Assembly: GCA_002478745.1 (NCBI GenBank)
Contig: DLQI01000126.1
Location: 1 to 12,300, forward strand
Direction of reading: 5' to 3'
Length of the DNA: 12,300 nucleotides
Origin: Rhodobacteraceae bacterium UBA7436
GTDB taxonomy: Bacteria > Pseudomonadota > Alphaproteobacteria > Rhodobacterales > Rhodobacteraceae
The notes under the pieces are model-generated. The model searched no databases, was not told the DNA's origin, and saw only the letters and a program-made list of their open reading frames with translations. The translations under genes and the position numbers were made by a program. Below are positions 5,765 through 12,300 of the stretch, one piece after another; position 1 is the first letter of the stretch, and every line of letters starts with the position of its first letter.

Positions 5765-6961
5765 ATGACAGAGAATTTCACTGGTAGTTTTACCCAACAA
5801 GAATCCATCCCCGAAGCTGGTATCGAGGCGGCATTGGCGGTTATGCGTCATGGCCGTTTGCACCGTTACAATACAGCAGCCGGCGAATTGTCCGAAACGG
5901 CGCTGCTGGAGCAGGAGTATGCGCAATACGTGGGGGCAAAATATTGCCTTGCTGTTGCGTCTGGTGGTTATGCGATGGCGACCGCTTTGCGCGCTTTGGG
6001 CGTGGGGCACGGCGATAAGGTATTGTCGAACGCCTTTACCTTGGCTCCTGTTCCGGGTGCGATTGCAGCAGTTGGTGCGCAGCCTGTTTTTGTAGGCGTG
6101 ACTGAGGGACTGACAATTGATCTGGATGATCTTGAGGCCAAGCTGGATCAAGCCAATGTTCTGCTTTTAAGCCACATGCGTGGGCATATCTGTGACATGG
6201 ATCGTTTGATGGCGATGTGTGATGCGGCGGGCGTGAAGGTTGTTGAGGACTGCGCGCATACAATGGGGGCGTCGTGGAACGGGGTGCCCTCTGGGCGTGC
6301 TGGCGCCATTGGCTGTTATTCTTGTCAGACCTATAAACATGTAAATTCAGGTGAGGGCGGCTTTTTGGTCACCGATGATCCTGAATTGGCGGCGAAATCG
6401 ATTATGATGTCGGGGTCTTATATGCTGTTTGAACGGCATCTGGCTGCCCCTGATGTCGAGGTTTTTGCGGATATCAAATACGAAACGCCCAACATCTCGG
6501 GGCGGATGGACAACTTGCGGGCTGCAATTTTACGCCCACAGATTGCGGATTTGGCAACGCAGTGCCAGCGTTGGAACGATCGTTACTATGCGCTTGAGGC
6601 TGGGTTTCGTGACATTCCGGGGCTGAGTGTTGTTGAACGTGCGCCCCAAGAAGTCATTGTTGGTTCCTCAATTCAGTTCCTGTTGCTGGATTGGTCTGAG
6701 GATGCAGTGGTTGAGGTTGTAGCCCGTTGTTTGAAACGCGGTGTAGAATTGAAATGGTTTGGCGCGGCGGAACCTGTGGCGTTCACCAGCCGTTATGACA
6801 GCTGGAAATATGCAAACCCTGTGCAAATGCCAGCTTCTGACCGTATTTTGCGCGGTGTGGTGGATATGCGCGTGCCGCTGACCTTTTCCATTGAGGACTG
6901 TGAACTGATCGCGCGGATTATTCGGGCCGAGGTGTCGGCGGTGTATCAAGCACAAAGCTGA
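5765..6961 (+). CDS. DegT/DnrJ/EryC1/StrS-family PLP-dependent aminotransferase
   Basis: These fold-type I PLP enzymes typically transfer an amino group from Glu or Gln to a keto-sugar or cyclitol. The protein has 398 residues from ATG 5765, normal for the family. Seen in order: the N-terminal YNTAAGELSETALLEQEYA, the cofactor-phosphate region VASGGYAMATALRALG (about 64-79), VVEDCAHTMGA with Asp162 pairing the pyridine nitrogen, and TYKHVNSGEGGFLVTDD, whose Lys191 should form the internal aldimine. The small C-terminal domain follows. GTG 5723 is an in-frame alternative start, but it lies in the inverted repeat and adds 14 residues without family character; neither start has a good SD. No sugar-nucleotide dehydratase, epimerase or glycosyltransferase lies beside it, which is unusual for the family, and the nearby glmU product UDP-GlcNAc is only a suggestive link. 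Substrate unknown. Confidence 0.85.
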   Translation: MTENFTGSFTQQESIPEAGIEAALAVMRHGRLHRYNTAAGELSETALLEQEYAQYVGAKYCLAVASGGYAMATALRALGVGHGDKVLSNAFTLAPVPGAIAAVGAQPVFVGVTEGLTIDLDDLEAKLDQANVLLLSHMRGHICDMDRLMAMCDAAGVKVVEDCAHTMGASWNGVPSGRAGAIGCYSCQTYKHVNSGEGGFLVTDDPELAAKSIMMSGSYMLFERHLAAPDVEVFADIKYETPNISGRMDNLRAAILRPQIADLATQCQRWNDRYYALEAGFRDIPGLSVVERAPQEVIVGSSIQFLLLDWSEDAVVEVVARCLKRGVELKWFGAAEPVAFTSRYDSWKYANPVQMPASDRILRGVVDMRVPLTFSIEDCELIARIIRAEVSAVYQAQS

Positions 6962-6970
6962 TCCAAAGGA

Positions 6971-6984
6971 GCGCCTTACGGCGC
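6971..6984 (+). other. Short GC hairpin after the aminotransferase gene
   Basis: GCGCC (6971-6975), loop TTAC, GGCGC (6980-6984) begins 9 nt past the stop codon. It is followed by ATTCCATACATTATTG, AT-rich but not a U run. Five base pairs alone make a weak terminator; it may assist the larger stem at 7009. Confidence 0.35.
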
Positions 6985-7008
6985 ATTCCATACATTATTG
7001 TGCGCATG

Positions 7009-7032
7009 GGGCATCTGTTCCGGCAGGTGCCC
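7009..7032 (+). terminator. Stem-loop between aminotransferase and ivd, probable transcript end
   Basis: GGGCATCTG (7009-7017), loop TTCCGG, CAGGTGCCC (7024-7032) gives 9 bp with one G.U pair, extendable by two wobbles. It lies 47 nt after the aminotransferase stop and upstream of the promoter-like sequence for ivd, which fits a boundary between transcripts. The following GATGTTGTGTG is T/G mixed and not a proper U tract. Confidence 0.45.
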
Positions 7033-7047
7033 TGATGTTGTGTGCTA

Positions 7048-7076
7048 TTGACCGCTCTCTTTGATTGCGCTTAAGT
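7048..7076 (+). promoter_or_regulatory. Weak sigma-70-like promoter candidate for the leucine operon
   Basis: TTGACC (7048-7053) matches a -35 box in five of six positions. At a 17-nt spacing stands TTAAGT (7071-7076), only a partial -10. The 81 nt to the ivd ATG and the palindrome directly downstream fit a regulated promoter. The -10 is poor, so the exact element is uncertain. Confidence 0.3.
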
Positions 7077-7078
7077 AA

Positions 7079-7092
7079 TGAACAAGTGTTCA
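7079..7092 (+). promoter_or_regulatory. Palindromic operator candidate upstream of ivd
   Basis: TGAAC-AAGT-GTTCA is a perfect 5-bp inverted repeat with a 4-nt centre whose outer bases also pair partly (six-base arms TGAACA/TGTTCA around AG). It sits just downstream of the promoter-like boxes and 37 nt before the ivd start, where a repressor would block transcription. The shape NGAAC-N4-GTTCN recalls TetR-family (PsrA-like) operators of acyl-CoA catabolism. The regulator itself is not in the window. Confidence 0.35.
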
Positions 7093-7128
7093 ATAAACTT
7101 TGCTGCTGCAATTTGAGGGGATGTTTCC

Positions 7129-8292
7129 ATGTTCAATGCCACGATGAAATTTGATTTGGGTGAGGATGTGAATGCGCTGCGCGAAATGGTCCACCGGTGG
7201 GCGCAAGAGCGGGTAAAGCCGATGGCGGCGGAAATTGACCGCTCTAACGCGTTTCCTCCTGAGTTATGGACTGAAATGGGCGAATTGGGCCTGTTGGGTA
7301 TTACTGTAGGCGAGGAATTTGGCGGTTCTGGCATGTCTTACCTGGCGCATACTGTAGCGGTTGAGGAAATTGCGCGTGCCTCCGCCTCTGTTTCTTTGTC
7401 TTACGGGGCGCATTCGAACCTGTGTGTGAACCAGATCAAGCTGAATGGCACGCCTGAGCAGAAGGCAAAGTATCTGCCCGGTCTAATTTCTGGTGAACAT
7501 GTGGGTGCCTTGGCCATGTCAGAAGCGGGTGCAGGTTCTGACGTGGTTTCGATGACATTGCGCGCTGAAAAGCGCAATGATCATTACCGCTTGAGTGGCA
7601 ACAAATATTGGATCACCAACGGCCCTGATGCTGATACATTGGTGGTATATGCCAAAACCGATCCGGATGCTGGATCAAAAGGCATGACAGCATTCATCAT
7701 TGAAAAGTCGATGGTTGGTTTCAGCACATCCCCACATTTCGATAAACTGGGCATGCGCGGATCGAACACGGCCGAACTTATCTTTGACGAAGTTCAGGTG
7801 CCGTTTGAGAACGTCCTTGGCGAAGAGGGGCGCGGCGTTGCGGTCCTTATGTCTGGTTTGGATTATGAACGCGTTGTTTTGGCGGGTATTGGCACCGGCA
7901 TCATGGCCGCCTGTTTGGACGAAATCATGCCTTATATGGCAGAGCGTAAGCAGTTTGGTCAGCCGATTGGTTCCTTTCAACTGATGCAGGGCAAGATGGC
8001 GGATATGTACACGGCGATGAATTCTGCCCGTGCCTATGTGTATGAGGTCGCTAAGGCCTGTGATCGTGGTGACGTGACCCGTCAGGATGCTGCGGCATGT
8101 TGTTTGTATGCGTCAGAGCAGGCGATGGTGCAGGCGCATCAGGCGGTGCAGGCGATGGGTGGTGCAGGCTATCTATCCGACAATCCGGTTGGCCGTATCT
8201 TCCGCGATGCTAAGTTGATGGAAATTGGAGCAGGCACCTCAGAAATCCGCCGTATGTTGATCGGTCGCGAGATGATGGGAGCGATGGCGTAA
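7129..8292 (+). CDS. ivd: Isovaleryl-CoA dehydrogenase
   Basis: The enzyme is an FAD-dependent acyl-CoA dehydrogenase that oxidises isovaleryl-CoA to 3-methylcrotonyl-CoA in leucine breakdown and passes electrons to ETF. Its 387 residues cover the N-terminal helical domain, the middle beta domain with AMSEAGAGSD (129-138) and YWITNGPDADTLVVYAKT, and the C-terminal helical domain with RKQFGQPIGSFQLMQGKMADM and QAMGGAGY. The catalytic base is the diagnostic feature: Glu247 lies in SGLDYERVVLAG, the helix position used by isovaleryl-CoA dehydrogenases, rather than the C-terminal Glu of short- and medium-chain enzymes. ATG 7129 has GAGGGG 8 nt upstream. It is first in a three-gene unit, ending 3 nt before the acyl-CoA synthetase; the mccB product handles its reaction product. 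A close paralogue for another branched acyl-CoA is possible but less likely given the context. Confidence 0.95.
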   Translation: MFNATMKFDLGEDVNALREMVHRWAQERVKPMAAEIDRSNAFPPELWTEMGELGLLGITVGEEFGGSGMSYLAHTVAVEEIARASASVSLSYGAHSNLCVNQIKLNGTPEQKAKYLPGLISGEHVGALAMSEAGAGSDVVSMTLRAEKRNDHYRLSGNKYWITNGPDADTLVVYAKTDPDAGSKGMTAFIIEKSMVGFSTSPHFDKLGMRGSNTAELIFDEVQVPFENVLGEEGRGVAVLMSGLDYERVVLAGIGTGIMAACLDEIMPYMAERKQFGQPIGSFQLMQGKMADMYTAMNSARAYVYEVAKACDRGDVTRQDAAACCLYASEQAMVQAHQAVQAMGGAGYLSDNPVGRIFRDAKLMEIGAGTSEIRRMLIGREMMGAMA

Positions 8293-8295
8293 CCC

Positions 8296-9777
8296 ATGCC
8301 CAGCTCAGATCAGAATATGGCGGCGCAGTGTTTGACCCATCCGGCCGGGCAATTGGCGATTGTTGATCTGACTGGGCAAACTAGGCGTGACATTACCTAT
8401 GGCGCATTGACTGAAATGGCCGATGGTTTGGCACGAGCTTTGATGGCGCGTGTGCAGGTAGGTGACCGTGTTGGTGTGTTGCTTAGCCAAAGCCCATGGT
8501 GTGCTGCCGCCCATATCGCGATCTGGAAAATTGGTGCAATATCAGTGCCTTTGTTTAAATTGTTCAAGTATGATGCCTTGCAATCGCGTGTTGGAGATGC
8601 GGGTATTGAGATCGTTCTGACGGATGATGAAGGCGCTGGATTGCTGGGCGATCTGGCCGAACCTTGGAGGGCAGATACCGCCGGGATCACGGGTGGTGTG
8701 GTTGAAATGACGGCGGTTGAAACGGATACCGCTGGCGTTCTGATCTACACCAGTGGCACCACGGGCAGCCCTAAGGGGGCGTTGCATGGGCATGGTGTCT
8801 TGGGCGGTCATTTGGCGGGTGTTTCCCTTAGCCATGACCATTTAGGCCAGCCAGGCGATTGTCTGTGGACCCCTGCAGATTGGGCGTGGATTGGCGGGTT
8901 GTTTGACGTTTTGATGCCGGGCTTGGCCTTGGGCGTTCCTGTGGTTGCGGCGCGGATGGAGAAGTTTGACGCCAAGGGTTGCGCTGCGATCATGTCTGCG
9001 GGTGCTGTGCGCAACGTGTTTTTTCCACCAACGGCGCTGCGCATGTTGCGCGCGTCTGATGCTGCGATTGCTGGATTACGTTCTGTCGCCTCAGGTGGGG
9101 AGCCTTTGGGCGCTGAGATGTTGGCATGGGGGCGTGAGGCCCTCGGCGTTCAGATCAACGAATTTTACGGACAGACCGAATGTAATATGACGGTGTCCTC
9201 TTGCGGCGCTGATTTCCCTGTGAGGGCGGGCTGTATTGGTAAGCCGGTTGCGGGGCATGATGTGCAGGTTGTGGATGCACAGGGGCAGGTGACGTCTGAG
9301 GAAGGCGATATCGCAGTGCGCCGTGGATCGCCGTCGATGATGTTAGAATACTGGAACCGACCTGAAGCGACGGCAGAGAAGTACAATGGTGATTGGATGC
9401 TGACGGGGGATCGCGGTATTTGGGAGGGCGACTATCTGCGTTTTGTGGGCCGTGAGGATGATGTAATCACCTCTGCCGGATATCGCATTGGGCCTGCCGA
9501 GATTGAGGACTGTTTGTTGACCCATCCCGATGTGGTGACGGTTGGGGTTGTGGGCAAGCCGGATGCGCTGCGCACTGAGATTGTGAAAGCTTATGTTGTG
9601 TTGCGGGATGGGGCGGATGAGGATGCGGGTAGGTTGCAGCTTTGGGTTAAGGATCGGTTGGCAAGTTATTCGTATCCAAGGGAAATTGGTTTTCTGGAGG
9701 CTTTGCCGATGACAGTAACGGGTAAGGTTATTCGTAAGGAATTGAAGGCGATGGCGATGAGGGAAGATAATGTTTGA
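8296..9777 (+). CDS. AMP-forming acyl-CoA synthetase (medium/branched-chain type)
   Basis: This ANL-superfamily ligase activates a carboxylic acid to an acyl-adenylate and then to the CoA thioester. The 493 residues carry all core motifs: the P-loop YTSGTTGSPKG (151-161), NEFYGQTE (288-295), LTGD (369-372), YLRFVGREDDVITSAGYRIG with the hinge Asp388/389, and the adenylation Lys477 in PMTVTGKVIRKEL. WTPADWAWIGG (about 191-201) resembles ACSM-type medium-chain acyl-CoA synthetases. It is much shorter than acetoacetyl-CoA synthetase (about 650), so ketone-body activation is less likely. The gene starts 3 nt after ivd and ends 9 nt before mccB. The obvious inference is activation of isovalerate or a related branched acid from outside the cell, feeding Ivd; this is context only. 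No strong SD precedes ATG 8296, so translation may be coupled to ivd. Confidence 0.9.
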   Translation: MPSSDQNMAAQCLTHPAGQLAIVDLTGQTRRDITYGALTEMADGLARALMARVQVGDRVGVLLSQSPWCAAAHIAIWKIGAISVPLFKLFKYDALQSRVGDAGIEIVLTDDEGAGLLGDLAEPWRADTAGITGGVVEMTAVETDTAGVLIYTSGTTGSPKGALHGHGVLGGHLAGVSLSHDHLGQPGDCLWTPADWAWIGGLFDVLMPGLALGVPVVAARMEKFDAKGCAAIMSAGAVRNVFFPPTALRMLRASDAAIAGLRSVASGGEPLGAEMLAWGREALGVQINEFYGQTECNMTVSSCGADFPVRAGCIGKPVAGHDVQVVDAQGQVTSEEGDIAVRRGSPSMMLEYWNRPEATAEKYNGDWMLTGDRGIWEGDYLRFVGREDDVITSAGYRIGPAEIEDCLLTHPDVVTVGVVGKPDALRTEIVKAYVVLRDGADEDAGRLQLWVKDRLASYSYPREIGFLEALPMTVTGKVIRKELKAMAMREDNV

Positions 9778-9786
9778 GGTGAAGAA

Positions 9787-11409
9787 ATGAAATTGAAGTC
9801 TAGTATTCTACCTTCTTCAGAGGCGTTCAAATCTAACCTCGCAGCGCATGAAACGGCTTTGTACCAAATCACCGAAGCCGCGCAAGCCGCTGCACTTGGT
9901 GGTGGTGAACGCTCTAGGGAGCGCCACCTTTCACGCGGTAAGATGCTCCCTCGGGAACGGGTGGCGAATTTGTTGGATGCGGGGTCTGCGTTTCTAGAGG
10001 TAGGCGCGACGGCGGCGCATGGTTTGTATGACGGTGCTGCTCCTTGTGCCGGTGTGATTGCAGGCATTGGGCAAGTTCAGGGCCATGAGGTCATGGTGAT
10101 TTGCAATGATGCGACTGTGAAGGGTGGCACGTATTACCCGATGACGGTGAAAAAGCATCTGCGCGCGCAGGAGATTGCAGAGCAGAACCGCCTCCCTTGT
10201 ATCTATCTTGTCGACAGTGGGGGCGCGAACCTACCCAATCAGGACGAGGTGTTTCCCGATCGTGACCACTTTGGCCGGATTTTCTATAACCAAGCACAGA
10301 TGAGCGCCAAGGGCATTCCGCAGATCGCGGTTGTGATGGGATCATGCACGGCTGGGGGCGCTTATGTGCCTGCGATGTCTGATGTGACGATCATTGTGAA
10401 AGAGCAGGGCACGATTTTCTTGGCCGGTCCGCCGCTTGTGAAGGCTGCGACGGGCGAGATTGTGTCTGCTGAGGATTTGGGCGGCGGTGAAGTGCATACG
10501 CGCCTTTCTGGTGTTGCTGATTATTTGGCAGAGGATGACACGCATGCGCTGGCTTTGGCGCGCCGTGCGGTTAGGTCGCTGAACTGGGATGGCAGCGGGG
10601 TGAACCACGCCGTACGTGCATCAATGGCGGCGTCTTATGATGAACCGATTTATAATCCTGCTGAGCTGCTGGGCATTGTGCCAGCCGATACGCGCCAGCC
10701 TTATGACATTCGTGAAGTGATCATGCGTGTGGTGGATGGTTCGCGCTTTGATGAATTCAAGCCGCGCTTTGGCGAGACTTTGGTAACGGGTTTTGCCCAC
10801 CTCAAGGGATGCCCCATCGGGATTATCGCCAACAATGGTGTGTTGTTTTCGGAAGCGGCGCAAAAAGGTGCGCATTTTGTTGAGCTGTGTTCGCAGCGTA
10901 AAATCCCGCTGGTGTTCTTGCAAAACATCACGGGCTTTATGGTGGGGCGTAAGTACGAGAACGAGGGCATTGCACGCCACGGTGCCAAGATGGTGACGGC
11001 TGTCGCGACGACCTCTGTTCCAAAGATTACGATGGTTGTCGGCGGTTCGTTTGGCGCTGGGAACTACGGCATGTCCGGACGGGCCTATTCGCCGCGTTTT
11101 ATGTGGAGTTGGCCGAATTCACGTATTGGCGTGATGGGCGGTGCCCAAGCGGCCGGCGTTTTGGCGACGGTGAAGCGTGACGGGATTGAGCGAAAGGGTG
11201 GTGAATGGTCCGCTGAGGATGAGGCTGCGTTCAAACAACCCACGATTGATATGTTCGAGGAACAGTCACATCCTTTGTATGCTTCGGCGCGTTTGTGGGA
11301 TGACGGGGTGATTGATCCGCGCAAAACCCGCGATGTATTGGCGCTAAGCCTGTCGGCGTCGTTGAATGCTGAGATAGAGGAGACACGGTTTGGCGTGTTC
11401 CGGATGTGA
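9787..11409 (+). CDS. mccB: 3-Methylcrotonyl-CoA carboxylase, carboxyltransferase (beta) subunit
   Basis: MccB transfers CO2 from carboxybiotin to 3-methylcrotonyl-CoA, giving 3-methylglutaconyl-CoA in leucine catabolism. The 540 residues form two crotonase-fold halves. The N-half has GGTYYPMTVKKHLRAQEIA (113-131), LVDSGGANLP (141-150) and the oxyanion-hole GSCTAGGAYVPAMSD (185-199). The C-half has NNGVLFSEAAQKGAHF (349-364) and GGSFGAGNYGMSGRAYSPRF (419-438). RLWDDGVIDPRKTRDVL near the end is typical of acyl-CoA carboxylase beta subunits. The segments GGTYYPM and GANLPNQDEVFPDR favour the methylcrotonyl over the propionyl enzyme. The site GAGGTGAAG (9776-9784) overlaps the preceding stop, so it is cotranscribed with the synthetase. 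Its partner, the biotin-carrying alpha subunit, is not within the 891 nt that follow. A geranyl-CoA carboxylase is an alternative, but Ivd next door argues for leucine. Confidence 0.95.
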   Translation: MKLKSSILPSSEAFKSNLAAHETALYQITEAAQAAALGGGERSRERHLSRGKMLPRERVANLLDAGSAFLEVGATAAHGLYDGAAPCAGVIAGIGQVQGHEVMVICNDATVKGGTYYPMTVKKHLRAQEIAEQNRLPCIYLVDSGGANLPNQDEVFPDRDHFGRIFYNQAQMSAKGIPQIAVVMGSCTAGGAYVPAMSDVTIIVKEQGTIFLAGPPLVKAATGEIVSAEDLGGGEVHTRLSGVADYLAEDDTHALALARRAVRSLNWDGSGVNHAVRASMAASYDEPIYNPAELLGIVPADTRQPYDIREVIMRVVDGSRFDEFKPRFGETLVTGFAHLKGCPIGIIANNGVLFSEAAQKGAHFVELCSQRKIPLVFLQNITGFMVGRKYENEGIARHGAKMVTAVATTSVPKITMVVGGSFGAGNYGMSGRAYSPRFMWSWPNSRIGVMGGAQAAGVLATVKRDGIERKGGEWSAEDEAAFKQPTIDMFEEQSHPLYASARLWDDGVIDPRKTRDVLALSLSASLNAEIEETRFGVFRM

Positions 11410-11419
11410 TTGTATGTTT

Positions 11420-11457
11420 GAGGGCTCTGCCCTCGGCGCTGCGCGCCTCACCCGGAG
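11420..11457. repeat. Paired-hairpin intergenic palindrome, roseobacter-type
   Basis: Two perfect hairpins stand back to back: GAGGGC-TCT-GCCCTC (11420-11434) and GGCGC-TGC-GCGCC (11435-11447). TCACCCGGAG and then TTTGTTTT follow. I recognise this layout (G-run, TCT, C-run, GGCGC hairpin, C-run, GGAG, T-rich) as a recurrent element in intergenic DNA of Rhodobacteraceae, from memory. It lies 11 nt past the mccB stop and would work as a terminator or 3'-end stabiliser on the plus strand, with the T-rich tail as the release site. Confidence 0.65.
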
Positions 11458-11487
11458 TTTGTTTTGTAAGATGAACGGGTGCTGGGC

Positions 11488-11904
11488 ATGGTGACTCTGG
11501 CTGCTGCGCGGGCAAAATATGAAGAGGCGTTTGCCTATCCTGTTGGTGACAGTGCGGCCTTGAATGCTGAGATATTGGCCTTGATGCGGTCTGGTGTGAA
11601 GACGGGCACTTGTGATGCTTGGGCTATCTATGTGGATGGAACAGAGGAATTGCCAGTTGTGGGTCGTGTGGACATTGCGCTGGATTGGGAAGGGCGGCCA
11701 GCCCTGGCAACGCGTACACTGGCTGTTGAGCGGATCGCTTTTGATAAGATGGATGAGGTGCGTGTTGCACAGCAAGGCGAGTTTCGTGATTTGGCCCATT
11801 GGCGTTTGGGCTATGAAGCGTATTTGACCCGAGCGGGTCGTTTTGCGCCAGATGTCGATATGATGTTTGAGCGCTTTGAAATTGTAGAGGACTTTGGACA
11901 ATGA
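11488..11904 (+). CDS. ASCH-domain protein
   Basis: ASCH domains are small PUA-like beta barrels; some act as N4-acetylcytidine amidohydrolases (E. coli YqfB) and others bind or cut RNA. The 138 residues fit the single-domain family: FAYPVGDSAALNAEILALM, the signature SGVKTGTCDAW, a central LPVVGRVDIALDWEGRPA, then DLAHWRLGYEAYL and the final APDVDMMFERFEIVEDFG. Lys38 and Thr41 have the spacing of the YqfB catalytic Lys21 and Thr24, so an enzyme is conceivable. Start choice is open: GTG 11479, ATG 11488 or GTG 11491 are all in frame and none has a good SD; ATG 11488 best fits the family's N-terminus. The gene follows the hairpin repeat after mccB and overlaps the next gene by ATGA, so those two are translationally coupled. 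Its link to leucine degradation is not apparent. Confidence 0.85.
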   Translation: MVTLAAARAKYEEAFAYPVGDSAALNAEILALMRSGVKTGTCDAWAIYVDGTEELPVVGRVDIALDWEGRPALATRTLAVERIAFDKMDEVRVAQQGEFRDLAHWRLGYEAYLTRAGRFAPDVDMMFERFEIVEDFGQ

Positions 11905-12300
11905 CAGATTTTCAAATGGGGCCTTTGACCCTGAGTGTGAAAAGCTATGCTGACGATGTGTCAGAGGACTTTTACGAGGCCAACTGGTTGGTTTTGGATG
12001 TGAAGTGTCCCACGGATGACGGGGATGTCGCGTTTCAATCGCCGTGCCTTATGACCACGGACATTTTTGATTTCATGGACGAGATCAATGATCTGCTCGC
12101 GGGGCAGGGTCGTCAGGCCTATTTGGTGAGCCTTGAGCCGCAGGTGGATGTGCGCATTGCACGTGGGGATGGACCGGATGTGTTTACATTGGATGTGGAA
12201 TTGACCCCCAACGCGGATGATGACGAGGACATTTATGATGTCGCGGCCATTGTTTCGCGTGCCGAAGTTGAGGAAATGGCAAAACAAGCGGCTGCTTTGG
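11901..12300 (+). CDS. Acidic hypothetical protein, weakly WapI-immunity-like (C-terminus cut off)
   Basis: An open frame of 133 codons runs from ATG 11901 to the window end without a stop. The ATG overlaps the TGA of the ASCH gene (ATGA), a common sign of coupled translation, and the frame keeps the GTG/GCG-rich codon style of its neighbours, so it is very likely real. There is no signal peptide or membrane segment and the product is strongly acidic. The order MGPLTLSV (6-13), ANWLVLDVKC, a helix FDFMDEINDLLAGQG, then SLEPQVDVRI and FTLDVELTP resembles, by eye, the sheet-helix-sheet pattern of WapI-type immunity proteins (GxLxLxV, NWLxV, ExLxxLxxG, LEPxLxL). That similarity is an impression, not a demonstrated homology. 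No function is assigned. Confidence 0.7.
   Translation, partial: MTDFQMGPLTLSVKSYADDVSEDFYEANWLVLDVKCPTDDGDVAFQSPCLMTTDIFDFMDEINDLLAGQGRQAYLVSLEPQVDVRIARGDGPDVFTLDVELTPNADDDEDIYDVAAIVSRAEVEEMAKQAAAL

Noticed and set aside
5648..6151. Antisense frame of 167 codons opposite the start of the aminotransferase gene
   Set aside because: It lies wholly against a clear PLP aminotransferase, has no recognisable domain and no SD, and is rich in Arg/Gln/His as expected for a shadow frame.
7078..7116. 12-codon frame MNKCSINFAAAI just before ivd, as a leucine leader peptide
   Set aside because: It has no leucine codons and no clear SD, and it overlaps the palindrome; probably chance.
9666..10067. Antisense frame of 133 codons at the synthetase/mccB junction
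   Set aside because: It is opposite two well-supported genes and shows no domain; no promoter or SD is visible.
11344..11901. Antisense frame of 185 codons spanning the end of mccB, the hairpin repeat and the ASCH gene
   Set aside because: It crosses two confident plus-strand genes and a hairpin repeat, and its composition (His, Gln, Ser, Arg) is that of an antisense shadow.
1..12300. CRISPR array, tRNA or rRNA, insertion sequence, prophage or replication origin
   Set aside because: I read through for regular spaced repeats, cloverleaf-like sequences, transposase or integrase motifs and terminal inverted repeats and found none.

Overview
The window looks like chromosomal DNA from a marine alphaproteobacterium of the Rhodobacterales (Roseobacter group). 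Evidence: moderate GC (roughly 50-58% in the stretches I counted), protein sequences that read like roseobacter housekeeping homologues, and a paired GC-rich hairpin at 11420-11457 of a type I associate with intergenic DNA in that group. The placement is from memory of family sequences, not from a search.

Layout. 1-384 (minus) is the N-terminal third of MoaA, the molybdenum cofactor radical SAM enzyme. A small lipoprotein is divergent from it (464-910, plus). It converges, across a shared stem-loop (909-940), on an AlkD-like DNA alkylation repair protein (947-1624, minus). Upstream of that lies a tight glmU-glmS pair (1718-4886, minus, 1 nt between genes) that makes UDP-GlcNAc for peptidoglycan and LPS. 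Divergent from glmU is a HAD phosphatase of the phosphoglycolate phosphatase type (5025-5690, plus). A DegT/DnrJ-type PLP aminotransferase follows (5765-6961, plus), behind a short, structured leader.

From 7129 on is a leucine/isovalerate catabolic operon: isovaleryl-CoA dehydrogenase (7129-8292), an AMP-forming acyl-CoA synthetase (8296-9777) and the carboxyltransferase (beta) subunit of 3-methylcrotonyl-CoA carboxylase (9787-11409). The genes are 3 and 9 nt apart. A promoter-like stretch and the palindrome TGAAC-N4-GTTCA precede the operon. The biotin-carboxylase (alpha) subunit, methylglutaconyl-CoA hydratase and HMG-CoA lyase are not in the window and may lie beyond 12300. After the hairpin repeat come an ASCH-domain protein (11488-11904) and, overlapping it by 4 nt, an acidic protein cut by the window edge (11901-12300) that faintly recalls WapI-type immunity proteins.

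How they work together: glmU/glmS act in one pathway, as do ivd/synthetase/mccB; the rest are single-function neighbours. Nearly all of the window is ordinary housekeeping sequence, and I see no mobile element, CRISPR array, rRNA or tRNA. The points most worth a second look are a low-GC, odd-codon patch inside glmU, a possible SD-led 10-codon leader peptide plus hairpin before the aminotransferase, the palindrome before ivd, and the ASCH/partner pair embedded next to the leucine genes.
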